A DNA stretch of 64,000 nt, taken from NCBI GenBank assembly GCA_027596075.1, contig JADGJC010000038.1, positions 119,046-183,045 on the forward strand, in the 5' to 3' direction. The notes below the pieces were generated by a model. That model saw nothing but the letters and a program-made list of their open reading frames with translations, was not told the DNA's origin and did no database searches. This DNA comes from Rhizophlyctis rosea (taxonomy: Eukaryota; Chytridiomycota; Chytridiomycetes; Rhizophlyctidales; Rhizophlyctidaceae). The first letter of the stretch is position 1; the number at the start of each line of letters is the position of its first letter. Positions 23,935-37,237 of the stretch are shown here, in pieces. A program made the position numbers and the translations under genes.

Positions 23935-26900
23935 ATGAAACTACTAACTACTTCCTTTACAAGCCTGCTGCCAACAGACCACCCCCATCTGCTATGGCTG
24001 GCCGCAGCAGTTGTGCTCTACCCTGCCCTGACATATATCCTCTCTTTGCTGGCGCTGGTCGGGCTGTTGGGATCAATTGCGTTGGGCTGGGGTTGGCTTA
24101 TATACGGCAGACAGAAGGCGCACCGCAATAGACAGAAGCGCCGACCAAAATACATCATACCAAGCCTCCTGCAGCCAGAATACCCGGCGAAGGGATCGGT
24201 CGGTGCTGGAGAACGCATATCGCCATGGACATCAGGGCGTGCCGAACCCAACACGCGGCCAGCGCTCAACCGACAGCTTTCCAATATCTCCAACACCTCA
24301 CAGGCGGCGGAAGACACGTTTAAGTCACCCCTCAATGAAAGCTTTGCATTACTAGCAAATCAGGTAATACGCAGCGAACTATGTCGACCCCTCCTCACTC
24401 GACTCGGAGACCTTACACCCAACGCCAATACCTGGTCACCGACCCTTGTCGAGCGACAACTTTCCCAAACCATTCTCAACCCAGTAGTAGATGACCTAGT
24501 CTCTTTATTCGTTAGTTTCATAGACGACCAAAGACAAATGCATGTAGAACAACACCTATGGGTCCTCATCCTGACCACCTTCCGGCAACACGTAAAAAGA
24601 TACAAACGCATCCGCCGTGAAGTCTTACGTGAATACTCCCACAAACTCTCATCAGCCAAAACTCCTCCACTGTCCGCCTCACGTGATAATCTAGCATACA
24701 AATCGTCTAGCCAGACACATCTGGATGACTTCAATGATTTCGCCCAGGATGACGAGGAAGACGTGGGTGAAACCAGATGGGAAGACGCAGATGCGGCACA
24801 TCATAGCTCATTGGATGATAACGCCATTCTGTCAGCGGAGTCTTTGCGCAACAACCCAGAAGAACTCAACGCACTGATCCTGCTTCGGATGATGACGCTC
24901 AATGTCCTCCATCCGGCGCTGAGACAAGGAGCCGACGGCGAGAAGGCGTACTGGCGATCATTGGTGGACCGGTTGTGGCAAGTTTGCGAAGAGCAGTCCT
25001 CGCCTTCGCCGGTTTCGGGAATGCCGATGCATGTTGGGGCGGGAATTGAGGCTGGAAACCGGCGGGAACCGTTTCAGACATCCAAAAGCATGAGACTCTT
25101 GGTTCGGGAATGGATCGTGTGCCGCTTGGCTTGGCCATCAATAGACAAGATTTGTCAATCAGACTATTTGAATCAACGTATCATTGAAAAGGTAAATGCT
25201 TGAAAACTCCATCCTTTGTTGATCTTCTGTCATCGCAACGCGGCGACATCTTCCAATCCATCAACCCCTTCTCTGACTTCACAATTCCTCCCACCAAAAA
25301 AATCAATACATAGGCCCAAAGACGCATAACCCTCCAAAAAACCATCCGCGGCTTCCGCACCTTCCTCGACGGGCATTTCTCCAACTTCCCGCCGGCGTTC
25401 GGGCAGGGCAATAACAACGGGGGTGATTCGGCGGCGGGTGGTGGTGATGGACAGCCTCTAAATTTGACAGAACGGTCGAGATATTTCGAGCCGCTGTCAA
25501 AGTATTCGAGGAAAGTGAGGAGTGTGGTTGATGCGAAGGCGATTCGGTATCAGATTGTGAGTGAGTTGAGGAGGAGGGTCGATGAGGCTAGTGAGTATTT
25601 GTTTATTGGAATTTCGGTGTTTTATGGTTGGAGGATGTGCTTTGTCACGTTGAGGAGTGTGGCGGACATCTGGAATATACATCGATTTTGATATATGAAC
25701 ATAAAATTGACCCTTGATCTATGTTTCGCGCGACCTCAATTTCCTTTTCACGATTTCAGAGGACTTGCAATACTACGAAGAACTTTACGGCGAACCAGTC
25801 GAAGTCCTGAAACGCTACGTAAAATCCCTCGACGTCCTCCGCTCCAAATACGAGAAACGCATCTCGGCTTTCACAGGCGATGATACGCGAAGCCCAGTAT
25901 GCTTTGTCACTCGCGCCTTGTCTGCATCCACACAAAATTCATTCCTCACTCTCACAAATAGGAAAAACCAAAACGCTCCCCCTCCTCCGCCCTACTCCCG
26001 CGCTCGGACGATCACAGCTTTAAAATGGAGGAGAAATTGACGTTACGGGCAATGTTTGATGAGTATAATAAGAGCGTTGCGTTGGGGACTGGGGAGAGGA
26101 GCACGAGTTTGTTTTACTTTTTGGATTATTTGGAGAAGAGGGAGGATCGGGATGGGATGAGTAAAGTTAGGTTTTGGTTGGCGGCTGAGAAGTATAGGTA
26201 TGTTGTTTGCGTATTAAAGTGGTACTTGAGGTGGGGTCTCAGGTTTAAGGAGTCGGGTCGGACGGTTTGGGAAATATGGTGTATGCTCAATTGCATCAGG
26301 AGCTATCACTTAAATGACGTTGTCCTTCACCGCACAGAAAACTCGTCTGGCGCCTACTGCATGGCATCATCCCGTCAGACGGGCCCCCCCCCCCCCCCCA
26401 ACCCCCCCCCCCCAAGCCCGACCCCGGGCGCCCCCCCGCCCCGCCCCCCCCCCCCCCACGCCCGAATCAACCCCCGAACCCGAAGGCGAAGTCATCGGCA
26501 TCCTCATCCGCCTCCAAAAAGAAGCCTCAAAAATCTACACCTCCTTCCTCTCCCCAACCCCAACAACCCACAAACCCCTCGTAGATATCGGCAACGCCAT
26601 CCTCCTCTCCGCCATCGAAGAATTCGCGACCCAACCGCCGCACGAGATCGCCGGCGTCGGGGGCCGAGAATTCCGCAGCGTGGCGGAGCTGGAGGAAAGC
26701 CATGATTATAAGTGTGTCCTTGTGGCTCAAGACATGATTTTTAGAGAATTGCAGGAGAGTTTCGAAGGCTTTCGGCACAGTGAGAGTTTTTTTCGATGGA
26801 CTAGTGAGGAGGAGAAGAAGAGGATTGCGGAGGTGGGCAGTGTTGGGAGTAGTGGGGAGGTGATTGGGTTTGGTGGGGAGGGGTTATTGGGGAACCCCAA

Positions 26901-29775
26901 TCGGAGAAGTATAGATGGGTTGAGTCGGAAGAGTGAGGATGGGGTTTTGAGTAGTGGGAGGAGTGGTGGGGGCTTGAGCGGTGGGGCGTTGAGTGGTGGC
27001 GGGTTGAGTGGGAGTAGTTGGGAGAGGGAGAGTGCGGAGAAAGGTGGGGAGCAGGGGGTTGAGGAGGTTATTGGGCAGAGTGTGGTGTTGAAGGTTTTGT
27101 TGAAGGAGGTTGCAAATGTTGGTGAGTTTTTGGTTTGGTTTGGATTGTTCAACTGCATTGTGAAAGAGGGAGAACGCAGTACAGTCTACTGTTAAGAGTC
27201 AATACTCTGCAATCACTTTTCATTTACTTAAGAGTCTTCCCAACCATCTCACAGCCATTCGCTTGACCGGCATCAAAGTTGCGAAACAACAACCCATGCC
27301 CAAAACCCCATCCTCTCCTACCAAATCGTGGTTCTCCCGCCGCGAATCTGACCTTGACCATAACTCAACCCCAATCGCAACCCCACCGTCCCATTTCGCT
27401 GTCCTGGGCACTGGCCTAGGAGGCACCGTCACGCCGCCAGTAGACTTCAACATCACTGCCGCGGACGACTTCCCCTTACATGACGGAGACAAAGACATCC
27501 TTACATCAACGGTGCGGAAAGAATCCTTTCTGGACGACGGGGAAGACTCGTCCCATGCTCCGGGAGAATTGCTTACCACGACGACGAAACTCCAACAATT
27601 GAAGGAAGAGATTGATAAAGTCATGTTGGAGATTGAGTGTTTGAATACATTGAATTCGTTTATTGTTCAGTCTTCTTCGGGCGCCGGTGCTCAACAACAG
27701 ACGACGACGACGGTGTTTCAGACTCAGGTTATGACGCATATTATTGATCAGACGAAGGAGCTTCTTCGACAGGAAGTGGGGGATCTGACGCGGCAGAAAG
27801 CTAAACTCCATTCGCAAGAAACGAAGGATGCCATTATTCCTGGGCAGTGTACCGTGAAGATTGAAGCTGCTTTCGACGATATCGTCAAGCGTAAAGATCC
27901 CACCAGCGGGGAAGGGAAGAAAGTCACCTTTTATTTGATTAGGATTGAGAGGGAGGATACCGGTAGCGTTGGCGTTAGCAGTAGTGGTAATGGTGGGGGA
28001 GGAGGGGCGAGTGGGTGGACGGTGCGGAGAAGGTATAGCGATTTTTGGGCTTTGCATCGGAAGTTGAGGGAGCGGTGGGGTGTTGTGCAGGAGTTTGAGT
28101 TGCCGGGGAAGGGTGTGGGGGTTTGGATGAAGGGGAAGAGGGAGGTAAAGTTCGCTAGGATAAAGAGTTTGGAGAGGTATTTGCAGGTTGGTTGATGGGT
28201 CGTATTTTGGAAGGATTTGGTTTGGTGTTGATATGATCTTTTGTTGGATGTTGTAACAGAGACTGATGGACAACCCGCAAATTTGCCAATCGGAAGAACT
28301 TCGAACATTCCTGTCCTCCACTGCTCCGACGCTTCCGTCTTCGCTTTTTGCGCCGTCGTATCGTGCTGCGGCTTCAACGTCGTTGCCGTTGGCGTCGGCG
28401 GAGGGGGAGGCGTCGGAGTCGGCGGTGAAAAGGACGCAGACGAAGCTTGCTAAGTTTATCAAGGGGAGGCGGAGGGCGAATTCTGTTGATCCATTTTCTG
28501 ATGGGCGTGGGAGTGGAGGCGTGGGTGCTAGTGCGGTTGTTGTGGTTAGGGGAGAGGATGAGGGGAGGGTCAGTGTGAGCGAAGGGAGGAAGTCAACTCC
28601 TTTGAACATTGGGTTTGGACATGGGCCGCGGAAGAGTGTTTTGGATGCGTTTACGGGGGGTGGTGGTGGGGCGAGTTCAAGGGGTGGAGGTGGGAGTAAG
28701 ATGACGACGAGTCCTGGTCAGTCTCCGGCGGAGTCACCTACGACATCCAGTTTCGGCTTTTCGTCAACAAAACAACCCCACACGCCATCCTCCTCGCTTC
28801 CACGCACCCCCCACCGCGACTCGACAACCTCAACCTCCACAGCAACACGTAGCATATCACCCGTCCCCTCCATCTCCTCCATCTCCTCGTCCTCCTCTTC
28901 CTCTCCATCGTTCGACGACGACGAGTCCCCGACGCGGATGAGCATGTCTTCTGGGGTGGGAGGGGAAGATGATTTCATGATGGAGAGTCAAGGGGCGAGT
29001 CTGTTGGCAGACCCGCTTTTTGCGGTTTTGATTGAGTGTTGGGATTTCAAGGAGCAGAGTTTTTGGTTGAGGTGGGGGGCTGCTGGGATGCTTGTTGGGG
29101 AGACGTTTGGGTGGAGGGAGGGGATTGATAGGTGGGTGTTTCTTTTGTTTTTGGTTTGGTTTTAGGAAGTGATGGGTTTGTTGTGGGATCATGAAGTTTT
29201 TTTTTGCCCACAAGGATGGCGCCGCTCATTTCTTTCTTTCCCTCTCCGCTTTTGTGTGTCTACAGCCGCCTCGCGACGGTTCTACGGATGTTGGTCTCGG
29301 ACGACGCGATTATGTATCGGCTCCAGCAGGCTGTTGAGAAGTTGCAGAAGGGTGGGGAGGGAGGTGGGAGTAATGGTGGTGGTGGTGGGGGGTTCTTACA
29401 GGAGTATGTGCCGAGACCTGTTAGTGTGCAAACGGCGACGAGGACGGAAGCTAAAGCGAAGTTGTTGAATTCTTGGCCTGGTGAGTGGGCATCGTTTTGG
29501 GGGGATGTGAAGTTTACGGTTGGACATCGTGTGTTCCTGCTGTTTTTCCGTCGTTCCGATGACTGAATGTGTGGAATATTATTTCTTTTCCTTTTTTTTT
29601 TGATGTTAATGTAGAGGCTTTTGCGAGGATCCTTGGACCTGAGTCGGCGAATGAGGGCACGGCGAGGTTGTTTGATATGGTGCAGAACGCGACGCTGAAC
29701 AAGCATTTTGTGTATAGTGTTGTTGATGCGGTTGTTGCGGGGTTTGTTGGTGGGGATGTGGGTGGAGGGGAATGA
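23935..29775 (+). CDS. Sorting nexin of the Mdm1/SNX13/SNX14 type (PXA-RGS-PX-Nexin_C)
   Basis: Nine exons: 23935-25191, 25314-25590, 25760-25896, 25962-26197, 26338-27121, 27255-28186, 28260-29131, 29266-29480 and 29615-29775, about 1,620 residues. Two N-terminal membrane helices (about 18-60) are followed by a PXA domain (about 110-420, with ELCRPLLTRLGD), an RGS-like domain (from TLRAMFDEY through YFLDYLEKR to FRELQESFEGF), a coiled coil (LQQLKEEIDKVMLEIECL), a PX domain (VTFYLIRIER; TVRRRYSDFWALHRKLRERW; LERYLQ) and Nexin_C (DPLFAVLIECWDF to VQNATLNKHF). Such proteins anchor in the ER and bind phosphoinositides on endosome or vacuole at contact sites. Within exon 5 the frame must shift by one across a C-rich tract (26380-26460); elsewhere all phases agree. 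The break looks like a sequencing error, not a dead gene. Confidence 0.88.
26380..26460 (+). repeat. Poly-C low-complexity tract with frame break
   Basis: Runs of 12-15 C separated by AA, GG or single G occur inside exon 5 of the sorting nexin gene. The frame that enters (KLVWRLLHG) is one base out of step with the frame that leaves (EGEVIGILIRLQ). Length of the C runs is probably misread. Confidence 0.85.
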
Positions 29776-31329
29776 GAGGACTTTGGTAGTGAGGAGTGAG
29801 GATGGACTGTGTGGGGTTTGAACGGGTGTGATAGGGTTGCCGAGTGCGGAAATGTTCATTGGGGTTTCTGTGAAACTTTTTTTGATTTGGGGTAGTCGTT
29901 TTGTTGTAAAATTGGATCATTTCTTGTTGACTTTTTGAGTCCACACCAAGCTTGAATACTTTCTTGCGATGCAGTATTGCATGGAAGACTGATGCGTGGA
30001 TGCTACCATCGAGTTGTTCCTTTTTGGTTGTGCGGCCAAGGGGAATGTATGGCTCGGGGGTCAAGTGTTTGCAGACTCGTCAAATTGATCCCGAAGTTAG
30101 TGCGATTGAGCGAAATAATCAGCCATTAGAATTCTTAGACCTGGCAGTTCTTCGATGAGGTTCATAGTTTACGATTCACATTCTGTTTTCACCCCTACCG
30201 CCGTGAAGCGTAAGTAATTCCAGACGCGACGTGCATCTGCTTTTTTCCTCTCTCGGCGTGGTTTTGGGCGTTCAACACCTCAACTTTAGGTGAAGTCCAG
30301 ATCGGTGCAAAGTTCCTTTGTGAATATCGTCAATGTTCCTGAAACTTTTTCTTGTAGTGTCGGCTCGTATCAAGACTTGGAAGCTTTGCCAAAAAAAAGC
30401 AAGCAGAATCCCATGTTCCCTCTATCGACCAACCCCAGCTCAATGAGAACCGCCAAGGGGCGTGTTTAGAGCTTCGTTATTCAATGTACACTCGAAAGCA
30501 AATGTAAACCCCCCATCAGACGGAGAACAAACTGCGCACGAAAAAGTCCAACATGCCTGATACAACTTGCTCGTCATGCGACTTTGTACTGGACCATTTC
30601 AATAGCAGAAAGCGTGTTGATGACCCCATATATACTGCACACCTGAGGTATTCCACTGCAACAATGTAGAGGGCATTACTCCTTTGAAAACCCCAGGTTC
30701 TTCAACTGGTGCATCCATCGGGATGCATTCAAAAAAAAGGAATATCCACGGTAACGGAAGGCAGCCATGCTTCGCTCATGTCAGAGTCAAAGCTTGGATT
30801 GAATGATGGTGGATTGCTATTCCCTATCAAGGTTCTTCTCCGTATTTTGCACAAATGGTTTCACATCTGACGTATGAAAGGCATGTGGGACATTCAACAA
30901 AGTGAGAATCATGAAACATGTACCCAGCTAGATGATTGGACGTGTTTCACGTGTATAGACCGGAAATGATGAAAGAAAACGGAAAGGACGCATCAGCGTA
31001 AGTAATCTGCGAGCACCGTCACGGACTGGAAGGGTCTTGTGAAACGTTTGCGCACAACAAGAACCTGTTGCAGCTTTGGCCGATGCGACTCAGAACAATG
31101 TACGCTTATTGCAGATCGGGATGCGTCATTGCACCTGTGTAAAGCACAGTTGCCCATGATCATCTTGTAAATCAATGGTCAGCTGATTACATTTCAGAGT
31201 TTTCCATCTAATTGTCACTTTGAAGGGCACTCTCAAATGTCCGCTTTGTAGTGCCTGTATCGCTTCTCTCCCTGGGTAGCTGTTGCGTTATTCTCTGTCG
31301 GTTTTGTGAGCTTCAGTTGATGACCAAAT

Positions 31330-31580
31330 CTCTCGGAACCCGACGACATATCTATGTCCTGTCAGCGCGGTTATCGAACAAAAAGGACAGCAGCTGGTTA
31401 GGCCCCATTCATGGTCGGGTTGACTTCATGTCGGACGATCTTGGCACAGTTGCGATGCGAAACATGGTATTACAACTATTACACATGCAATTTCAATGGG
31501 TCACAGTGCAGGAGCACATCTGGAGATCCTGAGGTTGGTTTTCAGAAGCACGCCATCGAAGTCCACATCACTCAATTGGT
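31330..31580 (+). repeat. Diverged direct repeat, copy 1
   Basis: It shares a chain of short blocks with 32770-33020 in the same order: GACTTCATGTCGGACGATCT, GAAACAT, AGGAGCACATCTGGAGATCC and CAGAAGCAC. Similarity probably extends downstream with lower identity. Confidence 0.7.
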
Positions 31581-32769
31581 GAGCAATCATGTTGTTGAGC
31601 AGGCATAGTAGGCATCAAGATCAGTTTTCATTATTGAGACTCGCTTTCAGCACAATTTGCTCTGTATCAGGCTTCCAGATAATATGCCAGCTCATATGCC
31701 TTAATGCTAGTTTTGCCTTTTGCCGAGACAACTAATTGTATATCTCTACCTTTCAACGCTAATGCCCTCCTGTGAGGCACTCTTGCAGACAAGATCTTAT
31801 TGATCCAGAGGGAAAAACAAATGACAAATAGGAATTGAGGACGACAAAGGTAAACATAAGATGTTCGGACAACATGGTACTGTTGATTCCAGCTCAATGC
31901 TAAAGATTGCCAAGTTGGTCCGACGTCATATGTTGAGGATCATCAGTCTTTTTTCAAACCTACACGTCAGCATTGGCGCTTGGCGCTCTTGGCTGAGGGA
32001 AACTTTGTGAAGTACGGCGATATCTGAATGCGCGCTGGGTGATTCTATGCCATCATCGGTACGGCCTGAACTGGATCACTTAGATCAGCTGAGGGAGGTC
32101 CGTTTCGGATACCAGTCAGATTATGTGACGGTGACCTGACTTTCAGCGTTAGGAATCAATGTTTGCCATCATCATGCATGGTCGGTGAGGTGCAGTAGGT
32201 GCCGTAGGTTCCGACTTACGGAGCGAATGGGAGATCAGGTTGGTCTTTGCAATGAACTATTGAAGCTGTGCAGGTTTCGTCTTGTACTCGATGACAACAG
32301 CACTTCAAGTTGATGATTTTGGCATACAGCGCGTTTCCACCTCAACGTCAAGTCGGTGATAGATGGCGCCGTGCAGTGACCGCTGGCAAGAAGCCCCTTG
32401 CCCTACCTGTCTACCGTGTCAAAATCTTTTTCTTCTTTACAATGATACTCAGATTGATTGACTTCCTTTGTGGCTCTCAAAGGGTCTCACATGCTGTATT
32501 ACAGTTATTGCGGGGCTGATTGCAGTCTGCCAGCGCCGTATGTGTTGAGATTTGATAATATTGACGCCCACCTTTCCATTTATCCCCTCCCGAAATGATG
32601 GACGTATTTCGATACTAGATCATGACTGGCCAGGCTCAGCGAAAGCTTAACTAAGATGTTAGTGCACATGCTCATGCTCAACACTCCGGATATCGTCTGC
32701 GACTTGCTGGATTCTTCACCTGCCTTTGCGAATATTTGCAGGTTCGATATAGGCCTTCAGTCCGAGACG

Positions 32770-33020
32770 AGTAATGTGCATGCATTTGTTGCGTCAATTT
32801 TTCTCGGTATTTTATGAGGTTTAGTTGATAAGTCAGTCGCTAGGTATGGACAAAAGAGGATATCGGCTGGATCGGCCCCAGAACAAGGTCGCGATGACTT
32901 CAAGTCGCACGATCTTGGCAATGGTTTAGTCCGAGACATTGATTAGTGCATGTGATTTGAAATAGGAGCACATGTGGAGATCCCGGATATGTGTTCCAGA
33001 AGCACATTGCAAATGTTGGA
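32770..33020 (+). repeat. Diverged direct repeat, copy 2
   Basis: Counterpart of 31330-31580 with GACTTCAAGTCGCACGATCT, GAGACAT, AGGAGCACATGTGGAGATCC and CAGAAGCAC. Spacing differs by small gaps. The offset between copies is about 1.48 kb. Confidence 0.7.
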
Positions 33021-36012
33021 TTCATTCAAGAGTGGATCAATCGTCGTATTACGAGATGCGCAGACAAAATGGGGCAGCCGAGGATCAACCATGATATGTC
33101 GCATCATTCGGATTTTCAGTTCACAGCAGGACTCGTTCTGCATTAGGTTTTGAGCTGACGTGTTCGACTCGTATGTCTTGATTTTGATTTCGCCTACGGT
33201 GGTTGTACGTGTTGCAGTTCAACACCAATGATCTGAACACGGTCCTCAAAAGTCCGAGCACTCTATCATGATATAACAGTATCCCATATGTTTTGCAGGT
33301 CGAAGAATAAGGAGCTCCACCCGTACATAGACGCTCTATAAATGCGTGTTTTACTTTTATATATTGAGATGTCATTCTCTTGCAAGCTGCTGCCCTGTGC
33401 GCGCATGAAGCAGTCAGCAGCTGCCGCGTGCGGGCCGTGAATACAATTCTTTTTCTCATTTCGACTCCCCCCGGGCCGGTGTGGTGTGACTCGTAACCAT
33501 CAATGCAGACGTCGAAAAGGGACGATATGGACGAATATCCTGCTCCACCCCAGAAAAGGACTACAGAGTCGATTGAATCAAAGATGAATGCATGGTGACA
33601 GTGTCTAAACCAGAAACACACTATCCATGTAGAGAAGGAACTTCGTGCTGTAATGATAAGGTTGGTCCAGAAGGGGACCTAGCACTTGATTCAAATGCCC
33701 AATGCGGCTTTCATTACTCGCACCAAGTGATTCAACGTCTTGATATCTTCCAGTTAACGTCATCCTTTTTGCCCATTCCCACAAGCAAAAAAGGAAATCC
33801 ACGGAAACGGGGGCCCAGGATATGCAATGCGCTTTCGCTGCGCAATGCATCCGACTGAGACTTCTTCACACAAGTCCACCAGCTCTTCGGAAATTGGCAG
33901 CGTTCGACAGAGAAGTTTGATATGCTGTGTGACCATGTGTTGCTTACGTGCATTGCGGTCCCCCCTTTGCATAGTAGCATGGCTCAAGATTGATTCGCAA
34001 CATCGGACCCACTGATCAATGCAACTTCCTATGCACCCATTTGGCATTCGTCAATGCCAAAGCTATTTGAAGCAGTTGTGGTGCCTTTCTGTGCTGAATG
34101 AGGGCATTGTGATTTCCGCCCACTTTCGCCATATGATTGTCCATCCTTCAGGGCACGAAGTGTCCCCTCTTTGGTCATTGGATCGCTTTTTCTTCAATTG
34201 AGATGGTGCACCAAGTACATCACGTGAAGCCCAATATGATGGAGTTGCTGAGAAGAAGCGCAGGTAGACGTCACAGGAACGCGTCAAAGGTGCGAAGACG
34301 AGTTGCTTACTTTCATATTCTGCATACGTAACTTCCGCAAGCCCGCTGTACGCCTAATAGGAAAATGATTTCACTGCCCTTTCTGTCGGTAATTCATGAA
34401 GCGAATTTGAGGTCCTTTTGAAGCAAGCTAAACCGCCGAGAGGTCTGGGAGCCAAAGGGCAATGTCACTGCAATGCTCTGCTCATGAACTCGGCTGCCTG
34501 ATCAATTACATGAGATCTCAATGTCGGCAAATCGCCAGCTGTAGACAATTCTCTGAATACAACGACAAAAAAGGTAAGCTTCTCTTTAACCAAACGCCCA
34601 AGAGCGACCTTCTGCACACCACCTGGTTGGGTACATTTCTCAACAACCAATGGATAATTGAGATAGCCAATGGTAAGGCTAAGTAAATCGGTGGCACCGT
34701 GAACGGACGCAAACCCTCATCGATCTTTGGCACTTTTGGCTTATTATCATAACAGATACTTGTTTTCGAGTAAGCTGTTCCTGAAACAGTCCGCAGGACA
34801 AAAAGCATTTCCCCGGCTGCAGCACCACAGTCCAGGTATAGTGTGAGGTTATATTAGCATTTGGCCTTCCAAATGGACGCTCCCAGATTAGTGTACAGCT
34901 CCGAGTTTAGTGCGTTTGAACATTCCCGTCTGTGACTCCTGCACTAGATCCCATTTTGCTCCGAGGGAGTTGTTGTTTGTGGCAAATGAAAATCTACCTT
35001 CCAATGTCCCAACGATTGTCAACATCATGCTCTGAACGTTCAAACGGCAATGTAGTGAGCAACATATAGCATGGAACAATGTGAATAAAAATGGTCAAGT
35101 GCCCTCGAGTGAATGAAGATCAGATTGATCAATGCGCAGTTATTGCACCTTTCTGATAGCGAAAAAGAGGTGAAGAGTGTGTCGAACAGCGCACTGCACC
35201 GAGGTTATGGAGTATAATGGCACAACAGAAGATCGCAATATTTGATGGTGGCGCTGATAGATGAAACAATTTGGATCGTGCCTTTGCTGCGCCCGAATCT
35301 TCCGAAATTCTCTGGGTCTCCACCGCCCGCTCCCAATTCGCTCATACCAAGCGATACAAGCTTGCACAAGATGCGGACATTGTATAGTGAAGAATCTCTC
35401 GGGGCCTCGATCCCTTTTCGGCAGCGATAATAGATCGCGACGGCTTGGCTGGTGATAGGAATGGCGAGACTCTTGAAGACACGTCACAGCATTATGGGAC
35501 ACTGAGCCCCCCGAGTGAACTTTGCCACATCAGTCACTCGCCTCCCTGAGATGAACTCGGGACCTCCTTGCCCATGACGGAAGAGCTGCGACCACTCCTT
35601 CTCCTCATCTTTCCATCTGTTATACGACCTACCTCGCTTGCACCCCTGTCTTCACCACTTCCATATATTTAGAATGCTCGGGACTCCACACAACCTATAC
35701 GTCTCCGTACTGCCGGTAACGGACAGGACTCTGCTCTTATGGCGCCTCCGTCCGCAATTGCTTTTTTCAAGGTGCGGTAACGTCTCGCTCGGGGCATGCC
35801 AAGACTTGAAAGGACTGAACGGTGTCCACCAAATATTTAAAGAGTGTCCCTCTTCCATATCCCTCAACATCTTTCGTCTTTACCCTTTACCCGAAATAGT
35901 ATTTCTGCTCTCGTCAACCTTCTCTCCCGCAAGCTTCAATCAACCGACGAGCAGACCAATAGTCTTCCACAACTCGTACTGCTACCATCCAACCTTTTGC
36001 ACTTCGGAAACC

Positions 36013-37237
36013 ATGCACGCAGTCCGCGCGACTCGTCAGGGTGCTTCTTTGGTCCTTACGGTGCTCCTTCTGATTGCGGGGTTGTGTGTGGATGCTCGAC
36101 CGGATGGTGCTCCGTAAGTATGGCTGACTTCTGCATTTGGCTTGGAGAAGGTGCTTTTGAGTCGAAGGAGCGAACAAGGGGTTATGTGGACTTTCTCACA
36201 ATCAAGGTTAACTAACCAAATTTGTGCGTTCTGCTAGACGCTGCACTATCAACGGAGATGCTATTGCAAAAGGCCACGGCACGCAATCCGCTGACAGCAC
36301 CGGCTATCAACTCTCGGCCTCCCCGCACCCATCCGACCCAAGCATCATCATCATCATTCTCGGAAACATGGCGGGTAGGACCAACTTCGGCGGCATCCTC
36401 CTCTACGTTTCCAAAGACCAAGCCGACTCCGCAACCGCCCCGCATCTCGGTCAATTCATCAGCATCGACACCAACAACTTCCACTACCAAACCGACATCT
36501 GCAAGAAGCTCAAGGTTCCCGGCGACGACTGGAGCACCGTCACGCACTCCAACCCTACCCCGAAGGACCTCACCAAGGTGCAATTCCAATGGAAGGCGCT
36601 CCCCGGCGACGAAGTCAAGCCAGGTCAACAAGCCTACATCCACGCCGCCGTCGCAACAACACCCAACCCATGGCAAATTGTCCAACCCTTGGCGATCACC
36701 GTCCCAGGCGGTACCGGCAATGCCATGACGACAGTCACGACCACAACTACCATGACGGAATACGCGACAGCGTCTTACAACAACAACATGGGTTGCACCT
36801 GCCCTCCCGCCGCTCCAGCCTCTACCCGCGTCCTCAAGTGCACCGCCAAGGGCAACAAGAACATGATGTGGGCCCCCTCCGCCGCCCAAGCAACCGCAGC
36901 CTGGCCTCCCGCTCCCGCCAACCCGCAAGCCGGAGCAACAGAAGCCTGGTCCGCCGCCGCAGACTCTTGGGCCTCCGAAAAGGCATCCTGGATGTCCTCC
37001 GCCAAGTCTTGGTCCATGGCCCAGCCCGCTGCCCTTCAAGCTGCGACTACGACTCCGTGCACCGACACTCCAGCTCCCACTGCTGCCACGTCCGACTCGT
37101 CTATGTACGCTGCTGAGGCGCCGATGAACCCCCCTGCTGCGTGGCCGCAACAGCAACCTGCTGCCGTCGCCGCCGCTCCTACCTCCACCGCGACCGTCGC
37201 GCCAGCTGCTGATGGGAGTGCTGGTGCTGGATACTGA
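36013..37237 (+). CDS. Secreted reeler-like domain protein with Ala/Pro/Trp-rich tail
   Basis: Exons 36013-36113 and 36238-37237 encode 366 residues. The intron has a perfect TTAACTAAC branch site. A signal peptide (VLTVLLLIAGLCVDA) covers about 1-28. Residues about 35-185 follow the reeler pattern: an opening Cys, a strand with FGGILLYV, a second Cys, WSTVTHSNPTPKDLTKVQFQW, then QQAYIHAAVATTPNPWQI and a closing strand. A Thr-rich linker and a CTC motif (about 205-220) follow. The tail is dominated by Ala, Pro, Ser and evenly spaced Trp (AWSAAADSWASEKASW). Reeler domains are extracellular and often link to defence or matrix proteins in animals. In fungi the role is unknown. A wall or adhesion role is only a guess. 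Confidence 0.65.

Larger units (their letters stand above)
29776..36012. other. Gene-poor 6.2 kb stretch with decayed repeats
   Basis: No reading frame here has protein-like composition or a family match. The central part contains a diverged direct duplication (listed separately). Base composition is more A/T-rich than in the neighbouring genes. A TATTTAA at 35834-35840 lies about 175 bp before the reeler-like gene. The stretch looks like old mobile-element or duplicated DNA, although no transposase, reverse transcriptase or terminal repeat could be recognised. Confidence 0.4.
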
